Shown: in pieces, positions 17,151 to 25,674 of the stretch
Position numbering within the stretch: position 1 is the stretch's first letter
How the letters are laid out: each line of letters starts with the position of its first letter
Assembly: GCF_019203965.1 (NCBI RefSeq)
Contig: NZ_CP076448.1
Location: forward strand, 744,001 to 808,000
Reading direction: 5' to 3'
Source of the DNA: Elioraea tepida
Lineage (GTDB): Bacteria > Pseudomonadota > Alphaproteobacteria > Acetobacterales > Acetobacteraceae
Length of the DNA: 64,000 nucleotides
Program-made: the position numbers and the translations under genes
The notes under the pieces: model-generated
Told to the model about the DNA's origin: nothing
Database searches by the model: none
What the model saw: the letters and a program-made list of their open reading frames with translations, nothing else

Positions 17151-17939
17151 ATGGACCGCTCGGCCGAGGCAGGCCCCGTCGCCACGGTGCTCGCGTGGTC
17201 GGTTCTGCTGTTCCTGCTCCTGCCGATCACGGTGATCTTCCCGATCAGCCTGACCGACCAGCGCTTCCTCTCGCTCCCCTATGAGGGGCTGTCACTGCAG
17301 CATTACGTGACCTTCTTCACCTCCGAACGCTGGCTCTCCGCCACCTGGCAGAGCCTCGTCATCGCGGTCGCCTCCACCGTGCTTGCGGTCGCTGCCGGAA
17401 CGCTCTGCGCGATCGGCTGCTGGAAGCTCTCGACGCGCGCGACCGAGCTCGTCCGCGCGCTGATGCTTCTGCCGATCATCGTGCCCTCGATCGTCTATGC
17501 GCTCGGGATCTACCGGTTCTGGATTAGGCTCGACCTGCTCGACACCTACCTGGGCGTCATCCTCGTCCACGGCGTGACCGGCATTCCTTACGTCGTGATC
17601 ACGGTCTCGGCGTCGCTTGCGAGCTTCGACCCGCGGCTCGAACAGGCGGCGCGCGGCATGGGCGCCTCGCTCGCCCAGACGCTCGCCTGGGTGATCCTGC
17701 CGCGCATCATGCCCGGGATCGTTTCGGGGTCGATTTTCGCGTTCATCCATTCCTGGGACGAGGCGGTGCTGATCCTGTTCATCGCGTCGCGCGCGCTGTT
17801 CACCCTGCCGCGGCGCATGTGGGACGGGATCAACGAGAATCTCGACCCGGTGATGGCCGTGGCCGCCTGCGTGATGATCCTTGCCTCGATGGTCGCGCTC
17901 GCGGTCGATCTCTGGGTGAGGAGGAGGCGCGACGCATGA
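17151..17939 (+). CDS. ABC transporter permease (PotC type)
   Basis: A 262-residue permease with about six membrane segments, starting MDRSAEAGPVATVLAW. A GTG at 17142 overlapping the previous stop is an alternative start adding three residues. The EAA loop is ARGMGASLAQTLAWV followed by LPRIMPG. It pairs with the PotB-type permease to form the channel. Its stop overlaps the next gene (ATGA), so the M20 amidohydrolase is translationally coupled to the transporter. Confidence 0.92.
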   Translation: MDRSAEAGPVATVLAWSVLLFLLLPITVIFPISLTDQRFLSLPYEGLSLQHYVTFFTSERWLSATWQSLVIAVASTVLAVAAGTLCAIGCWKLSTRATELVRALMLLPIIVPSIVYALGIYRFWIRLDLLDTYLGVILVHGVTGIPYVVITVSASLASFDPRLEQAARGMGASLAQTLAWVILPRIMPGIVSGSIFAFIHSWDEAVLILFIASRALFTLPRRMWDGINENLDPVMAVAACVMILASMVALAVDLWVRRRRDA

Positions 17940-19576
17940 CCGAGCATGATCCGATGTTGGACGACCCGGGCCCGTTGAGCGTAGCGCAGCGGACGGCCGT
18001 TTCCTGGGTGGCGGAGCACGCCGCGTCCCTCTCGGCCGATCACCTCCATCTCTGGCGCCTTGCCGAGCCCTCGTGGCGCGAATACCGCTCCTCCGCCTGG
18101 TTCGTCGCGCGCCTGCGCGCCGAGGGCTTCGCGGTGGAGGAAAGCTCGGCCGGCATGCCGACCGCGTTCGCCGCGCGCTGGACCGCGCCCGGAACACCCG
18201 ATGGCGCGCCCGTGCTCGCCACGATCGCCGAGTATGATGCCGTTCCCGGAACGAGCCAGGAGCCCGTGCCGCGCCGCGCGCCGCGCGCGGGCACCCACCT
18301 GCATGCCCCAGGCCATACCGACCCGCATTCCGCCCTCGGCATCGGCGCGCTCGCGGGAACGCTCGCGGCCAAGGCGGCGATGGAGCGCCACGGGCTCAAG
18401 GGCACGCTCGTGCTGATGGGCGAGCCGGCCGAGAAGATGTGCGGCTCGAAACCGGTCCATGCCGCGCACGGCTACTATGACGGATTCTCCGCCGCCATCT
18501 CCTGGCATCCGACCTCGTTCCTCAGCCTCGCCAATTCTTGCCTCTGGGACACGCACTGCGCCACCTACTGGAGCCGGATCTACACCTTCGAATGCCTCGC
18601 CCCCGAGACGTGGTCCTCGGCGATCGCGCGCACCGGCGTGCACTCCTCGCACTCGGTCAGCCGCGCTCCGGGGGCGATCGACGCCGTCTGCCTGATGTAC
18701 ACGGCGGCGAAATATCTCAAGGAGAACATGCTGCCGCACCAGGGAGCGTGGAGCCTGAACGAGGCGATCCTGCAGGCCGGCCAGGCGACGGCAGACAACC
18801 TCCCTCCCGGCCTCTCGGTGATCCAGTACGCCCTGCGTGCTCCGACCATCGAGATGCAGGAGCGCGTCTGGACGGTGCTCGACCGCAACGCCGACCATGT
18901 CGCGGCGATGACCCACTGCACCGTGACCAAGGCGTGGGTGACGAAGACGCGACCGGGGCTTGCCAACCATGCTCTCGCCGAGGCGACGTTTCGGAACTTC
19001 GCGCGGCTTGGGCCCCCCGTTTATGGCGAGGGGGCGAAGCGCTTCGCCAACGACCTCCGCGCCGCCTGCGGCGCCCCGCCCGTGGAGGATCCGTTCCCGC
19101 CCGAGATCACCCGCCTGTGCTCGCCGCGCCAGGCGGAAGCGGCGCTGCGCGCCCACCTGCCGCCGTGGCAGAAGAACTACACCTCTGACGACTACACCGA
19201 ATGGACGTGGCACTGCCCCACCGCGCGCCTCTATGTCGGCCGCGCCCAGCTCAGGGTCGACGAACCTGGGCGAAACTGGCCGGACTGGACGCGGCACGCG
19301 ATGGGCGGCGTTCCCGCCTGCATCGACCCGATGTGGCTGAAAGCCGCCGAGGTGACGGCCGCGACCTTCGTCGAACTCCTCGAGCGGCCGGAGGCGCTCG
19401 CCGCCGCGCGTGCCGAGTTCGAGCGCCGAACGGGCGGCGGCATCGGCGGCACCACCTGGCTCGGCCCGTTGCTGCCAAGGAACTTTCCTGCGCCGATCCA
19501 CTACCGCTGGCCCGAATACGCCTCCACGCCGCGCGGCGAGGAGTATGTCGTGCCCGACCCTGCCCTGTCCCGCTGA
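17936..19576 (+). CDS. M20-family amidohydrolase (AbgB-like)
   Basis: A 546-residue metallo-amidohydrolase. The N-terminal half has the M20 metal-site pattern (ATIAEYDAVPG for the catalytic acidic region, APGHTDPHSALGIGALAGT for the histidine region, and VLMGEPAEKMCGSK for the Glu pair). The insert with TGVHSSHSVSRAPGAIDA resembles the dimerisation domain, and the protein is ~100 residues longer than a typical M20 enzyme, as in AbgB-like proteins. It would cleave an amide of the imported compound. Coupled to the permease upstream (ATGA) and followed 10 bases later by a guanidino-modifying enzyme gene. Confidence 0.82.
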   Translation: MTEHDPMLDDPGPLSVAQRTAVSWVAEHAASLSADHLHLWRLAEPSWREYRSSAWFVARLRAEGFAVEESSAGMPTAFAARWTAPGTPDGAPVLATIAEYDAVPGTSQEPVPRRAPRAGTHLHAPGHTDPHSALGIGALAGTLAAKAAMERHGLKGTLVLMGEPAEKMCGSKPVHAAHGYYDGFSAAISWHPTSFLSLANSCLWDTHCATYWSRIYTFECLAPETWSSAIARTGVHSSHSVSRAPGAIDAVCLMYTAAKYLKENMLPHQGAWSLNEAILQAGQATADNLPPGLSVIQYALRAPTIEMQERVWTVLDRNADHVAAMTHCTVTKAWVTKTRPGLANHALAEATFRNFARLGPPVYGEGAKRFANDLRAACGAPPVEDPFPPEITRLCSPRQAEAALRAHLPPWQKNYTSDDYTEWTWHCPTARLYVGRAQLRVDEPGRNWPDWTRHAMGGVPACIDPMWLKAAEVTAATFVELLERPEALAAARAEFERRTGGGIGGTTWLGPLLPRNFPAPIHYRWPEYASTPRGEEYVVPDPALSR

Positions 19577-19586
19577 GAGGCCGGCC

Positions 19587-20594
19587 ATGAGCGCGATGAC
19601 CGAAGGCGAATACCGCTACAACATGCTGATCAAGGCCTTCCCCTCCGCGCCCGAGCCGGCGTTCGAGACGACGGCGCAGCAGGAGGCCGTCTGGGGCCGA
19701 GCCTGGGGCTGCACGAATGACGTGGGCAGGCTGCGGCTTGTTCTGATGCACCGCCCCGGCGAGGAGCTCTCCATCGTCGATCCGTCGAAGCGGATCGAGG
19801 AGCTCGGCGCCTATGGCGACCCGGAGGCAGGCTGGTACTGGCGCGGCCGGGAAATCCCTGACCTTGCGACGCAACAGGCGCAGCATGACGGGCTTGTCGC
19901 CGCGCTTCGTGAGGAGGGCGTCGAGGTCGTGTTCCTCGACCGCTGCGCGCCTGGGCGGATGAAATCCGTCTACACGCGCGACCAGGTCATCGCGGTCGAT
20001 GGCGGAGCGATCATCTGCCGCATGGGAGCGCCGATACGCCGCGGCGAGGAGGCGCCGGCGACAGAGACGCTCGCCCGCATCGGCATGCCGATTCTGCGCA
20101 CCATCCACGGCACCGGCCTCATGGAGGGGGGCTCCTTCGCCTTCATCACGCCGAAGGTCGCGGTCGTCGGCCTCTCCTCGCGCGTGAACGAGGAGGGCGC
20201 GCGCCAGGTGGAGGAGGTGCTCGCCGTGCTCGGGGTGAAGCTCCTGCGCGTGCACCTCACCGGCTACCGGCTGCATATCGACAGCGCCTTCGTGATGATC
20301 GACATCGACACGGCGATCATCAACCCAGTGCAGCTTCCGTTCTGGTTCCTCGAGGAGCTGAAGGCGATGCGGATCCGCACCATCGAGATCCACCCCGACG
20401 ATCCGGTGTGGACGATCAACTGCCTCGCGGTCTCACCCGGCCGCGTTCTGATGGCCGATGGCGTGAGCCCGCGCACGGCGGAACGGCTCGACCGGGCCGG
20501 CATTTCCGTGCGCGTCGTGCCCTACAGCGCCGTCTATCAGGGCGGAGGGGGAATCCACTGCTCGACCGCGCCGCTCGTGCGCGACCCGATCTGA
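19587..20594 (+). CDS. Amidinotransferase/dimethylarginine-hydrolase fold enzyme
   Basis: A 335-residue member of the guanidino-group modifying superfamily (arginine deiminase, DDAH, glycine amidinotransferase). The N-terminal part has VYTRDQVIAVDGGAIIC and GAPIRRGEE, the first substrate loops. EGGSFAFI holds the acidic site, TGYRLHIDSAFVMID the catalytic His (HID) and GGGGIHCSTAPLVRDP the nucleophilic Cys near the C-terminus. All catalytic positions look intact. It would release ammonia, methylamine or urea from a guanidine or amidine substrate. Between an M20 amidohydrolase and an RraA-like gene in a transporter operon, it suggests the imported compound has a guanidino or amidino group. Confidence 0.82.
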   Translation: MSAMTEGEYRYNMLIKAFPSAPEPAFETTAQQEAVWGRAWGCTNDVGRLRLVLMHRPGEELSIVDPSKRIEELGAYGDPEAGWYWRGREIPDLATQQAQHDGLVAALREEGVEVVFLDRCAPGRMKSVYTRDQVIAVDGGAIICRMGAPIRRGEEAPATETLARIGMPILRTIHGTGLMEGGSFAFITPKVAVVGLSSRVNEEGARQVEEVLAVLGVKLLRVHLTGYRLHIDSAFVMIDIDTAIINPVQLPFWFLEELKAMRIRTIEIHPDDPVWTINCLAVSPGRVLMADGVSPRTAERLDRAGISVRVVPYSAVYQGGGGIHCSTAPLVRDPI

Positions 20595-20620
20595 CCGAAA
20601 TCACCTCGTGAGGAACCGCC

Positions 20621-21325
20621 ATGACTGCGCATGACCCCGCCCTGCTCGCCGCTCTTGCCAAGATCGACACGCCGACGATCTGCAACGCGCTCGAGGAGCT
20701 CGTGACACCGCGCGAGCTCATTCGCTTCACGACCAGGCCGTTCGTGACCAATGACAGCGACGATGCGATCTTCGTGGGCTATGCGCGGACGGCAATGATC
20801 CGCGCCGAGAGACCGCCCGCGATGCCGCCCGCAGAGCGCAAAGCGCTCCGCTTGCGCTACTACGAGCATGTCGCGACCGCCACCCCTGGGCCGAACGTCG
20901 CGGTGATCCAGGACATCGACAGCGTGGTCGGCACCGGCGCCTTCTGGGGCGAGGTGCAGACCACCGTGCACAAGGGCCTCGGTGTCGCGGGCTGCATCAC
21001 CAACGGCTCGATCCGCGATCTCCCGATGATGGCCCGCCCCTTCCCGATCCTCGCCGGCATGCTGAACCCGAGCCACGCTTTCGTGCATGTCGTCGCGGTC
21101 GGCGTCACGGTGTCGATCCACGGCATGACGGTGCATGACGGCGAGCTCGTGCATGCGGACCGGCACGGAGCGGTGGTGATCCCGCACGAGGTGGCAGCGA
21201 AGATTCCGGCCGTGACCGAGCGTCTCGGGCGGCGCGAGGCGGTGATCCTGGAGGCAGCGCGCGCGCCGGGCTTCTCGATCGAGGTGCTGCGCGAGGCGCT
21301 CGCGCGGGCCGAGGAGATCCACTGA
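20621..21325 (+). CDS. RraA-like (4-hydroxy-4-methyl-2-oxoglutarate aldolase fold) protein
   Basis: A 234-residue protein of the RraA/HMG-aldolase family (formerly annotated as demethylmenaquinone methyltransferase). Seen are DTPTICNALEEL (N-terminal helix), VIQDIDSVVGTGAFWGEV (substrate region), GVAGCITNGSIRDLPMM with the Arg-Asp pair that binds metal and pyruvate in the aldolase subgroup, and DRHGAVVIPHEVA. It would cleave a 4-hydroxy-2-oxo acid to pyruvate plus another acid, or act on a related compound. It is the last gene of the operon that starts with the binding protein at 13208 and is followed by a strong palindrome. Confidence 0.85.
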   Translation: MTAHDPALLAALAKIDTPTICNALEELVTPRELIRFTTRPFVTNDSDDAIFVGYARTAMIRAERPPAMPPAERKALRLRYYEHVATATPGPNVAVIQDIDSVVGTGAFWGEVQTTVHKGLGVAGCITNGSIRDLPMMARPFPILAGMLNPSHAFVHVVAVGVTVSIHGMTVHDGELVHADRHGAVVIPHEVAAKIPAVTERLGRREAVILEAARAPGFSIEVLREALARAEEIH

Positions 21326-21335
21326 CAGGCCCGCC

Positions 21336-21359
21336 GGGCGGGGCGGCCCGGGCCGCCCC
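21336..21359. terminator. 24-bp perfect palindrome between convergent genes
   Basis: GCGGGGCGGCCC followed directly by GGGCCGCCCCGC, 12-base perfect arms. It lies between the stop codons of the RraA-like (+) and HpcH/HpaI (-) genes. There is no T-run on either side, so a factor-assisted or bidirectional terminator is the likely role. Confidence 0.55.
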
Positions 21360-21371
21360 GCACGCCCGCGG

Positions 21372-22166
21372 TCAATAGGGGCCGCTTGAGCCGGACGCGC
21401 CCGCTGTTCCCTTCGCCGCTGCCACCGCTGCCTTGGCGGCGGAAGCGAGCAGAGCCGTGTCGGCAAGGATCGTGGCGAAGCGGAACCCCATCTCGAACAT
21501 CCGGCGCGCTCCCTCCGGGCTCGAGGTGTGCGTTCCGGGAATGATCCCGTGCTTCTTCGCTGTTTCGCAGATGCGGCGCATGGTCGCGAGCGTCTTCTCG
21601 CTCGTCGGGTCGCCCACCGGCCCCTCGCCGATCGCAAGCCCGAGATCGGATGGGCCGACATAGATCCCGTCGAGCCCGGGCGTGGACATGATCGCGTCGA
21701 GGTTCTCGAGCGCGGGCGCGGTCTCGATCATCGCGAAGGTGAGAACGGTTTCGTTGGCGACCTTCCAGTAGTCGGACGAGCCGGCGTACCAGTTGGCGCG
21801 GGTCGGCCCGAAGCTGCGGTAGCCCGCGGGAGCGTAGCGTGCGGCGCCGACGAAGCGTTCGCACTCGGCACGGTCGTTGATCATCGGGCAGATCACGCCG
21901 TAGGCACCGGCATCGAGCATCTTCATGATGATCCCCGGCTCGTTCCACGGCACGCGCGCAAGCGGAACGATGCCTGAGGTGCTGATCGCCTGCAGCATCG
22001 GCACGGCAGTGTCGAAATGCACAAGTCCGTGCTGCAGGTCGATCGTCAGGCTGTCCCACCCCCCCTGCACCATCGCCTCGGTGGCAATGCCTGAGGGGAT
22101 GCCGCACCAGCCGTTCACCACATTGCCGCCGGCCTTCCAGATCTCGCGAAGCCTATTGGGGCGCAC
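21372..22166 (-). CDS. HpcH/HpaI-type 2-oxo-acid aldolase
   Basis: A 264-residue metal-dependent class II aldolase. GTG start at 22166 is supported by GGGAGG eight bases upstream; no ATG is nearby in frame. Family blocks: SLTIDLQHGLVHFD (N-terminal base region), PLARVPWNEPGIIMKMLDAG (the conserved Arg), YGVICPM, FAMIETAPALENLD (metal Glu) and YVGPSDLGLAIG (metal Asp). It would split a 4-hydroxy-2-oxo acid into pyruvate and an aldehyde. It is divergent from a sugar-type ABC transporter operon and convergent with the RraA-like gene, so it most likely serves the sugar/sugar-acid locus. Confidence 0.9.
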   Translation of the reverse strand: MRPNRLREIWKAGGNVVNGWCGIPSGIATEAMVQGGWDSLTIDLQHGLVHFDTAVPMLQAISTSGIVPLARVPWNEPGIIMKMLDAGAYGVICPMINDRAECERFVGAARYAPAGYRSFGPTRANWYAGSSDYWKVANETVLTFAMIETAPALENLDAIMSTPGLDGIYVGPSDLGLAIGEGPVGDPTSEKTLATMRRICETAKKHGIIPGTHTSSPEGARRMFEMGFRFATILADTALLASAAKAAVAAAKGTAGASGSSGPY

Positions 22167-22385
22167 GCCGTCCTCCCGTCTGCTGCCGCGCGGCACCTCC
22201 GCGCCGCGGCATCTGAGCCTAAGCCGCGCCATCGGCCAAGCCGCCGCGGAACATGTCGGCGGGCGCATGACGACAGTTGCGCGGGCGGATGCGACGCCAT
22301 TACTCTCGTCGATCGAACAACCGCTCCCGGGGACGCTGCACCGCAGCATCGGCAGGGCGGAACCAACAAAGGGCAGGCAAGGGAG

Positions 22386-23747
22386 ATGGGGATGACCAAG
22401 GCAACATTGTCGCGCCGTTCGGCGCTCAAGGCAGGCGTCGGCGGCATCGCCGCGAGCGTGCTTGCGGCACCCGCTGTTCACGGCCAGCCTCGGGTGACGC
22501 TGCGTTGCGGCTTCTGGGACCACTGGGTTCCGGCGGGCAATGGCGCGCTCCGGGAGCTCTGCGCCGCCTGGGGCCAGCGCGAGCGGGTGGACGTTCAGGT
22601 CGATTTCATCACCTCGGTCGGCCGGCAGAACGAGCTTACGATCGCTGCCCAGGCGCAGAGCCGCTCGGGCCACGACATCCTCTCCTTCCCGACCTGGCAG
22701 CCGGCGGCCTATGCCGACCAGCTCGTGCCCGTCAACGACGTGATGGACCGGCTGATCGCCAAGTACGGCAAGGTCACGGCGGCGGCGGAATATCTCGCCA
22801 AGCGCGACGGGAGGTGGATCGCCATCCCTGCCGTGTCGGGCACGCAGATGAAGCCGTCCCTCGGCCGGATCGACCTCCTCAAGCAGCATGCCGGGATCGA
22901 CCCGCGCGAGATGTGGCCGGCCGAGGACCGTGTCGGGCCGGGAGCCGAGAACTGGACCTGGGACACCTTCCTGGTCGCGGCCGAGAAGTGCCATGCCGCC
23001 GGCGTGCCCTTCGGCCTGCCGATGAGCAGCTTTTCCGACGCGGTGGACTGGGTTGGCGCCCTGTTCGCGAGCTTCGGCGCGTCGATGCTCGATGCCGAAG
23101 GCAAGCCGACCGTTCGTGGCAACCAGAAGCTGCGCGCTGCGGTCGACTACATGGTCCGGCTCGCGAAGTTCCTGCCGAATGACGTCTGGGCATGGGACGA
23201 CGCCTCGAACAACCGGGCGATCCAAGGCGGCCGTTCGGCTCTCATCTTCAACCCGCCCTCGGCCTATGCGGTGGCGCGGCGCGACAACATGGCGGGCTTC
23301 GACCAGTATTGGACCTTCCCGATGCCGGCAGGGCCAGAGGGGCGCTTCACCCCATACCTCCCATATTTCTGGGGAATCTGGAACTTTAGCCGGAACATTC
23401 CGCAGGCGAAGGCCCTGCTCGAGTTCCTCTCCGAGCGCGAGTCGGCCGAGAAGCAGACCTCGACGAGCGCTGGCTACGATATCCCGCCCTTCGAGAGCAT
23501 GAACGACTTCGCGGTGTGGAAGACCGAGGGCCCGCCCGTGGGCGTGGTGTACAACTACCCGCTGAGGCCGCACCACAATGCCCGCACCTCCGTCGCCTTC
23601 GCTCCCGCTCCGCCCGAGATCGCGGTCCAGGCCTACACCCAGGGCCTCAACACCGGGCTGATCGCGCGGATCGCGCAAGGAGGGATGACGGTCGACCAGG
23701 CTCTCGCCTGGGCCGAGCGCGAACTGCGCAACTTCGCGCGCGGCTGA
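22386..23747 (+). CDS. ABC transporter substrate-binding protein, carbohydrate (CUT1) type, Tat leader
   Basis: A 453-residue periplasmic family 1 binding protein. Its leader LSRRSALKAGVGGIAASVLAAPAVHG has a Tat-type RR (residues 10-11). The mature part begins VTLRCGFWDHWVPAGNGALR, and GHDILSFPTWQPAAYADQLV and AVDYMVRLAKFLPNDVWAWD are typical of sugar-binding proteins. ATG 22386 and ATG 22392 are both possible; GGGAGATGGGG upstream favours the second by spacing. It is followed by a hairpin and two permeases plus an ATPase, forming a complete sugar or polyol importer. Confidence 0.86.
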   Translation: MGMTKATLSRRSALKAGVGGIAASVLAAPAVHGQPRVTLRCGFWDHWVPAGNGALRELCAAWGQRERVDVQVDFITSVGRQNELTIAAQAQSRSGHDILSFPTWQPAAYADQLVPVNDVMDRLIAKYGKVTAAAEYLAKRDGRWIAIPAVSGTQMKPSLGRIDLLKQHAGIDPREMWPAEDRVGPGAENWTWDTFLVAAEKCHAAGVPFGLPMSSFSDAVDWVGALFASFGASMLDAEGKPTVRGNQKLRAAVDYMVRLAKFLPNDVWAWDDASNNRAIQGGRSALIFNPPSAYAVARRDNMAGFDQYWTFPMPAGPEGRFTPYLPYFWGIWNFSRNIPQAKALLEFLSERESAEKQTSTSAGYDIPPFESMNDFAVWKTEGPPVGVVYNYPLRPHHNARTSVAFAPAPPEIAVQAYTQGLNTGLIARIAQGGMTVDQALAWAERELRNFARG

Positions 23748-23761
23748 ACACGCGGGCAGGG

Positions 23762-23786
23762 CGCCGGCCTCGCGGGAAGGCCGGCG
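23762..23786 (+). terminator. Intra-operon hairpin after the binding-protein gene
   Basis: CGCCGGCCT, a 7-base loop and AGGCCGGCG form a perfect 9-bp stem 15 bases after the stop codon and just before the permease start. There is no strong T-run. Such hairpins often stabilise or attenuate the transcript so that the binding protein is made in excess over the membrane subunits. Confidence 0.55.
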
Positions 23787-23802
23787 TTCTCGCGCGTCAG
23801 GG

Positions 23803-24765
23803 GTGACGATGGCACCGGACGGAACCGCGAAGGCGATCCCTGCCGCTGTGGCTGCGCGACCTCTCGGGCGGTCGCGCGGCGTCTCCTCGCTCGAGCGGCT
23901 GGCGCGCCGGCGCTCCACCATCGCCTTCGTCATGACCCTCCCCCTGATCCTCGTGATCGCGGGGCTTGTGGCCTATCCGGCCGCCTGGGCGATCTACCTC
24001 TCCACCCTGAACCGCCGGATGACGGCGAATATCGGCCTCGACAACTACCTGTTCCTGATCGAGTCCGAATCGTTCCGGATGATCATCTGGCAGTCCTGCT
24101 TCTTCGCGATCACTGCCGTGCTGTTCAAGGCGCTGATCGGCTTCTGGCTCGCGCACATGCTGCACACCATCCCGACCAGGGGGCAGAGGAAGTGGCGCGG
24201 CATGCTGCTGATCCCGTGGGTGATCCCGCCCGCTCTGTCCACTCTCGGCTGGTGGTGGATGTTCGACCCCTCCTATTCCTCGATCAACTGGCTTCTCACT
24301 GTGGTTGGCTTCCCGCCCGTGCCCTGGCTCGGCCAGCCCTGGTGGGCGCGCATCGCTGTGATCATGGTGAACGTGTGGTATGGCGCACCGTTCTTCATGA
24401 TCATGTATCTCGCGGCGCTGAAATCGGTGCCCGAGCAGCTCTACGAGGCGGCGGCGATCGACGGCGCGACGTCGTGGCAGAGGCTCTGGTTCATCACCCT
24501 GCCGATGATGCGCAACATCATCGCGATCACGGTTCTGTTCAGCTTGATCGTGACCTTCGCGAACTACGACATCGTGCGCGTGCTCACCAATGGCGGCCCG
24601 CGCGACACCACGCATCTCTTCGCGACCTACGCGTTCCAGGTGGGAATCCTCTCCGGGAACCTGCCGCGCGGCGCCGCGGTCTCGCTCTTCATGCTGCCGA
24701 TCCTCGCGATCGCCGCCTTCTTTATCCTCCGCGGCGTCACTCGCCGTGCCCGGGAGATGGCCTGA
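23803..24765 (+). CDS. Sugar ABC transporter permease (MalF/UgpA type)
   Basis: A 320-residue inner-membrane protein. After a ~40-residue cytoplasmic N-terminus come about six helices, the first IAFVMTLPLILVIAGLVAYP. The EAA coupling loop is YEAAAIDGATSWQRLWFI, a near-consensus CUT1 motif. GTG at 23803 and ATG at 23809 are both possible starts. It forms the channel with the next gene product and is fed by the upstream binding protein. Confidence 0.92.
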   Translation: MTMAPDGTAKAIPAAVAARPLGRSRGVSSLERLARRRSTIAFVMTLPLILVIAGLVAYPAAWAIYLSTLNRRMTANIGLDNYLFLIESESFRMIIWQSCFFAITAVLFKALIGFWLAHMLHTIPTRGQRKWRGMLLIPWVIPPALSTLGWWWMFDPSYSSINWLLTVVGFPPVPWLGQPWWARIAVIMVNVWYGAPFFMIMYLAALKSVPEQLYEAAAIDGATSWQRLWFITLPMMRNIIAITVLFSLIVTFANYDIVRVLTNGGPRDTTHLFATYAFQVGILSGNLPRGAAVSLFMLPILAIAAFFILRGVTRRAREMA

Positions 24766-24766
24766 G

Positions 24767-25666
24767 ATGGCTGAAGCGGCGGCCGCGAACCGCGACTTCC
24801 CGCGTCTCTACGGAAGGGTGGGGAGCCTGCACCGCGAGCGGCTCTGGGCGCTTAGGCTGTCGTATGCCTCGCTGATCTTCGCGGCGATCATCTTCCTCGC
24901 CCCTCCGTTCTACATGCTTGTCACAAGCATCAAGACGAATGCCGAGATGGCGGACCAAACCCTCAACCCCTGGATCGTCCGCAGCCCCACGCTCGAGCAC
25001 TATGCCGCGATCATCGGCAACCCGGTGTTCCTGACCTTCTTCAAGAACAGCATCATCGTCACGGTGGTGGTCGTGACCGTGACGATGGTGATCTCGGTGC
25101 TCGCCGCCTTCGCGCTCTCGCGGATGCGGTTCTGGGGCAGCCAGACCCTCGCCACCGGCGTGTTCCTCACCTACCTCGTGCCCGACACGCTGCTCTTCAT
25201 CCCGCTCTACCAGATCGTCGGCGGCCTCGGCCTGCTCAACTCGATCTGGGGCCTCGTGCTCGTCTATCCGACACTGACGGTTCCGTTCTGCACCTGGATC
25301 ATGATCGGCTATTTCGCCTCGATCCCGCGCGAGCTCGACGAGGCGGCGCTGATCGACGGTGCGACCTGGCCGCAGATGCTGATGAAGATCTTCATCCCCG
25401 TGGCGCTGCCGGGCATCGTCGCCGCAACCATCTTCGCCTTCACCGTCTCCTGGGCCGCCTTCGTCTACCCGACGGCCTTCATCACGCGCCCCGACCAGAT
25501 GCCGCTGACGATCGGCATTGTGAGCCAGCTCGTGCGCGGCGACACCTTCGCTTGGGGGCAGATCATGGCGGGAGCGCTGATCGCGGCGCTGCCGCCGGTG
25601 GTCGTCTACGTCTTCCTGATGGACTACTACATCGCCGGTCTGACCGCCGGCGCAACCAAGGGGTAG
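24767..25666 (+). CDS. Sugar ABC transporter permease (MalG/UgpE type)
   Basis: A 299-residue permease whose start overlaps a one-base gap after the previous stop (TGAGATG). It has about six helices, with LSYASLIFAAIIFLAPPFY near the N-terminus, and an EAA loop DEAALIDGATWPQMLM followed by FIPVALPG. Membrane topology and loop match the MalG subgroup. It is the second channel subunit of the CUT1-type importer. Confidence 0.92.
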   Translation: MAEAAAANRDFPRLYGRVGSLHRERLWALRLSYASLIFAAIIFLAPPFYMLVTSIKTNAEMADQTLNPWIVRSPTLEHYAAIIGNPVFLTFFKNSIIVTVVVVTVTMVISVLAAFALSRMRFWGSQTLATGVFLTYLVPDTLLFIPLYQIVGGLGLLNSIWGLVLVYPTLTVPFCTWIMIGYFASIPRELDEAALIDGATWPQMLMKIFIPVALPGIVAATIFAFTVSWAAFVYPTAFITRPDQMPLTIGIVSQLVRGDTFAWGQIMAGALIAALPPVVVYVFLMDYYIAGLTAGATKG

Positions 25667-25674
25667 GTCGCGCG

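Noticed and set aside
21372-23933. Very long open frame on the minus strand extending the HpcH/HpaI gene to over 850 residues
   Set aside because: Only the last 264 residues resemble the aldolase. The rest is antisense to the binding-protein gene and is explained by high GC content. A GTG with a good Shine-Dalgarno sequence at 22166 marks the real start.
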